Below, in pieces: positions 62,619-64,000 of a stretch of 64,000 nt of DNA (the stretch's first letter is position 1; the number at the start of each line of letters is the position of its first letter). This DNA is from Diploptera punctata (lineage: Eukaryota; Arthropoda; Insecta; Blattodea; Blaberidae): assembly GCA_030220185.1 (NCBI GenBank), contig JASPKZ010005704.1, positions 210,001 through 274,000 of the forward strand. The letters are read 5' to 3'. Below the pieces are notes generated by a model. The model did not search any database. It was not told the origin of the DNA and saw nothing but the letters and a program-made list of their open reading frames with translations. The position numbers and the translations under genes were made by a program.

Positions 62619-63809
62619 TTTTCATAAGTAATGCCACGAGTGATTTCCAAATTATCGATAAATTCACGACTCACGAAGTGAGGAGAGAATTTATTTAGAG
62701 AATTTGGAAATCAAAGGTGGCATTTGTTAGGACTATTTAACGAATAAAATTAAGCTGTTTACTCACAAATCATTATTTAAATATAGTTATTTTAAAATAT
62801 TTATATAGAAGAAGATATATGTATGGATGAACAGACAAGAATGGAAAAATGTGTTGAAACAAATGTGTAGTTAACTGTGAACATGGGTACCGGAAAAATG
62901 TATATTCATTGTAAAAGCCGGAATAATAAAAAACTATTTTATGTAAATGTTTGAAAACAAATGAGAAACGATTGGTACGCTTCATTTCCTTCTTTTTGTT
63001 CATCACTGCAACCAGATCATATTATTTATTGCCAAAGGAACGCAATATTGTAAGAATGCACTCTAGTGGAGAAACAATGAAACACATCAGACTGTATATT
63101 AATTCATTTCTGATGCCCTATGACAATTATATTTTTCTGGAATGTTATTACCTGGGAAAAAGTAAATTTAAGAAAGTGCAAACAGTGGTTTCTTTTTTTT
63201 TGTGCTATAATCAATTACTACAAATCTTTTTATATTAACTCCCGCATGCGCTATGTGTTGACATTCATGCACTATATGTACAATCTGGTAGCCGTATTTC
63301 TTACGGGGTCAGTCAGTGCAAAATAATGCCATGGACTATTCAGAATGTTAAAAAGGAGGTGCTTTCTTTATTATAAAAAGTAAAAAGTAAATTATTCCCA
63401 CTACAGGCCTCAGCAGGCCCTTGGGGTAGTGGGAGGTTAAGGCTCCCATCATTTCTAGACAATCGGCACTTGATGTCAGCCGGGTTGTTAGCCCTGCGTG
63501 ACGGCCGCCTTTACCCCAGAACAAGCGTCTGATACTCATTTCTGTTAGAGGCTGAGTCGATCCAAGGGCCATAGTGCCGCCAGAAGGTTTGGGTCAGTTA
63601 AAAATCCTGACCCCACCGGGACTTGAACCCTCGACCTTCCGACTTGTAGCGCAGTGCCTTAACCACTACGCTACGGCGTGCCCCTTTCTTTATTATGTTA
63701 AACTTTATTTGGTAAATTCTAGGCGAAACACGACTGTGATTGGTTGTAAATAAAAAATCATTGAAATGTGTTTGGTTATTGACTCCCACCATTTGGGGCA
63801 TGAGTTAAA
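62619..63809 (+). mobile_element. HPN-1 element (plus), split by SINE-gamma
   Basis: Complete outer structure from CATAAGTAATGCCACGAGTG to TTTGGGGCATGAGTTAAATA. An extra block of about 130 bp (62,806-62,935, with GGGTACCGGAAAAATG) replaces the TTAATGTAAACGGCGA region. SINE-gamma interrupts it at 63,375. Confidence 0.85.
63375..63683 (-). mobile_element. SINE-gamma copy 2 with 13-bp TSD
   Basis: Minus SINE-gamma: head GGGCACGCCGTAGCGTAGTGG, box A TAGCGTAGTGG, box B GGTTCAAGTCC. Exact TSD CTTTCTTTATTAT lies at 63,362-63,374 and 63,684-63,696 inside HPN-1. Confidence 0.93.
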
Positions 63810-63818
63810 TACTCAAAA

Positions 63819-64000
63819 CAAATTATTACATATGATTACAAAACTACCGCGTGTAACACCGGTTGACATATTACATGATCAAACGGGCCTAGAAACAATC
63901 GAGGAGTATATTAAACGAATGACTCTTAAATTTTATAATACATGTGAAGGCCATGATAATCCACTCGTGGCATCGCTGGGAACCTATGAAACAGCCAGTA
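63819..64000 (+). mobile_element. Jockey/R1-type LINE C-terminal fragment, runs off the window
   Basis: Open to the edge: NKLLHMITKLPRVTP, DILHDQTGLETIEEYIKRMT, KFYNTCEGHDNPLVASLG. This is the IHxDLxIxTIEEYI ... FY ... HxNPL pattern at the C-terminus of Jockey-type reverse transcriptases. The left edge abuts HPN-1. Confidence 0.75.

Overview
This is a eukaryotic window: AT-rich DNA packed with dispersed repeats, with no operons, ribosome-binding sites or long intact host genes. The retroelement mix points to an insect, and I would guess a cockroach or termite (Blattodea). The mix is several RTE-like LINEs with simple-repeat tails, tRNA-derived SINEs, a CR1/L2-like and a Jockey-like LINE, and relics that look like Penelope, piggyBac, pogo/Tigger, hAT and Helitron elements. 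The order-level guess is inference and was not checked against any database. Family names such as RTE-1, SINE-alpha, HPN-1, TIR-1 and FB-tRNA are local labels used only here.

Layout. 1-6 kb: SINE-alpha copies inserted into older LINE relics, a TIR-1 DNA element, and an RNase H-bearing LINE relic cut by an RTE-1 insertion with a 14-bp target-site duplication (TSD). 6-14 kb: RTE-1 and RTE-2 fragments, tandem HPN-1 hairpin elements, and a hAT-like MITE carrying its own minisatellite. 14-19 kb: a cloverleaf-capped fold-back element, SINE-delta, LINE tails, a Penelope-like relic and another HPN-1. 19.5-23.5 kb: the best-preserved autonomous element, a CR1/L2-like LINE with only two visible lesions in ORF2. 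24-30 kb: LINE tails, a satellite plus tRNA-Tyr-derived module plus long inverted repeat, a Tigger relic and a Helitron-like shell. 30.9-32.3 kb: an 87-bp minisatellite. 33-36 kb: fold-back tRNA-like elements, then the one convincing piece of host gene, a 122-bp internal exon on the minus strand at 35,788-35,909. 37-43 kb: a precisely delimited Helitron, an intact LINE ORF1 (gag-like) and Jockey RT remnants. 44-50 kb: RTE-1 copies, including an internally deleted copy with both ends and a TSD, AAT arrays and a second fold-back pair. 50-64 kb: HPN-1 copies (one nested in another), a piggyBac-like element with TTAA ends, a ribozyme-bearing palindrome, more RTE copies, the second Tyr-satellite array, TIR-1 copies and a LINE C-terminus running off the right edge.

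Function. If the 35.8-kb exon is real, most of the window is intronic or intergenic sequence of a large minus-strand gene, expanded by nested transposition. Few repeats have intact coding capacity. The 372-codon ORF1 at 38,884 is open throughout, and CR1-like ORF2 has one stop and one frameshift. The most unusual structural themes are (i) repeats built from an intron-retaining tRNA-Tyr, (ii) fold-back elements with cloverleaf-like ends that differ in stem sequence but keep the loop, (iii) hammerhead-like motifs of one shared architecture in several families, and (iv) HPN-1 insertions at the catalytic YADD codons of two RTE-1 copies.
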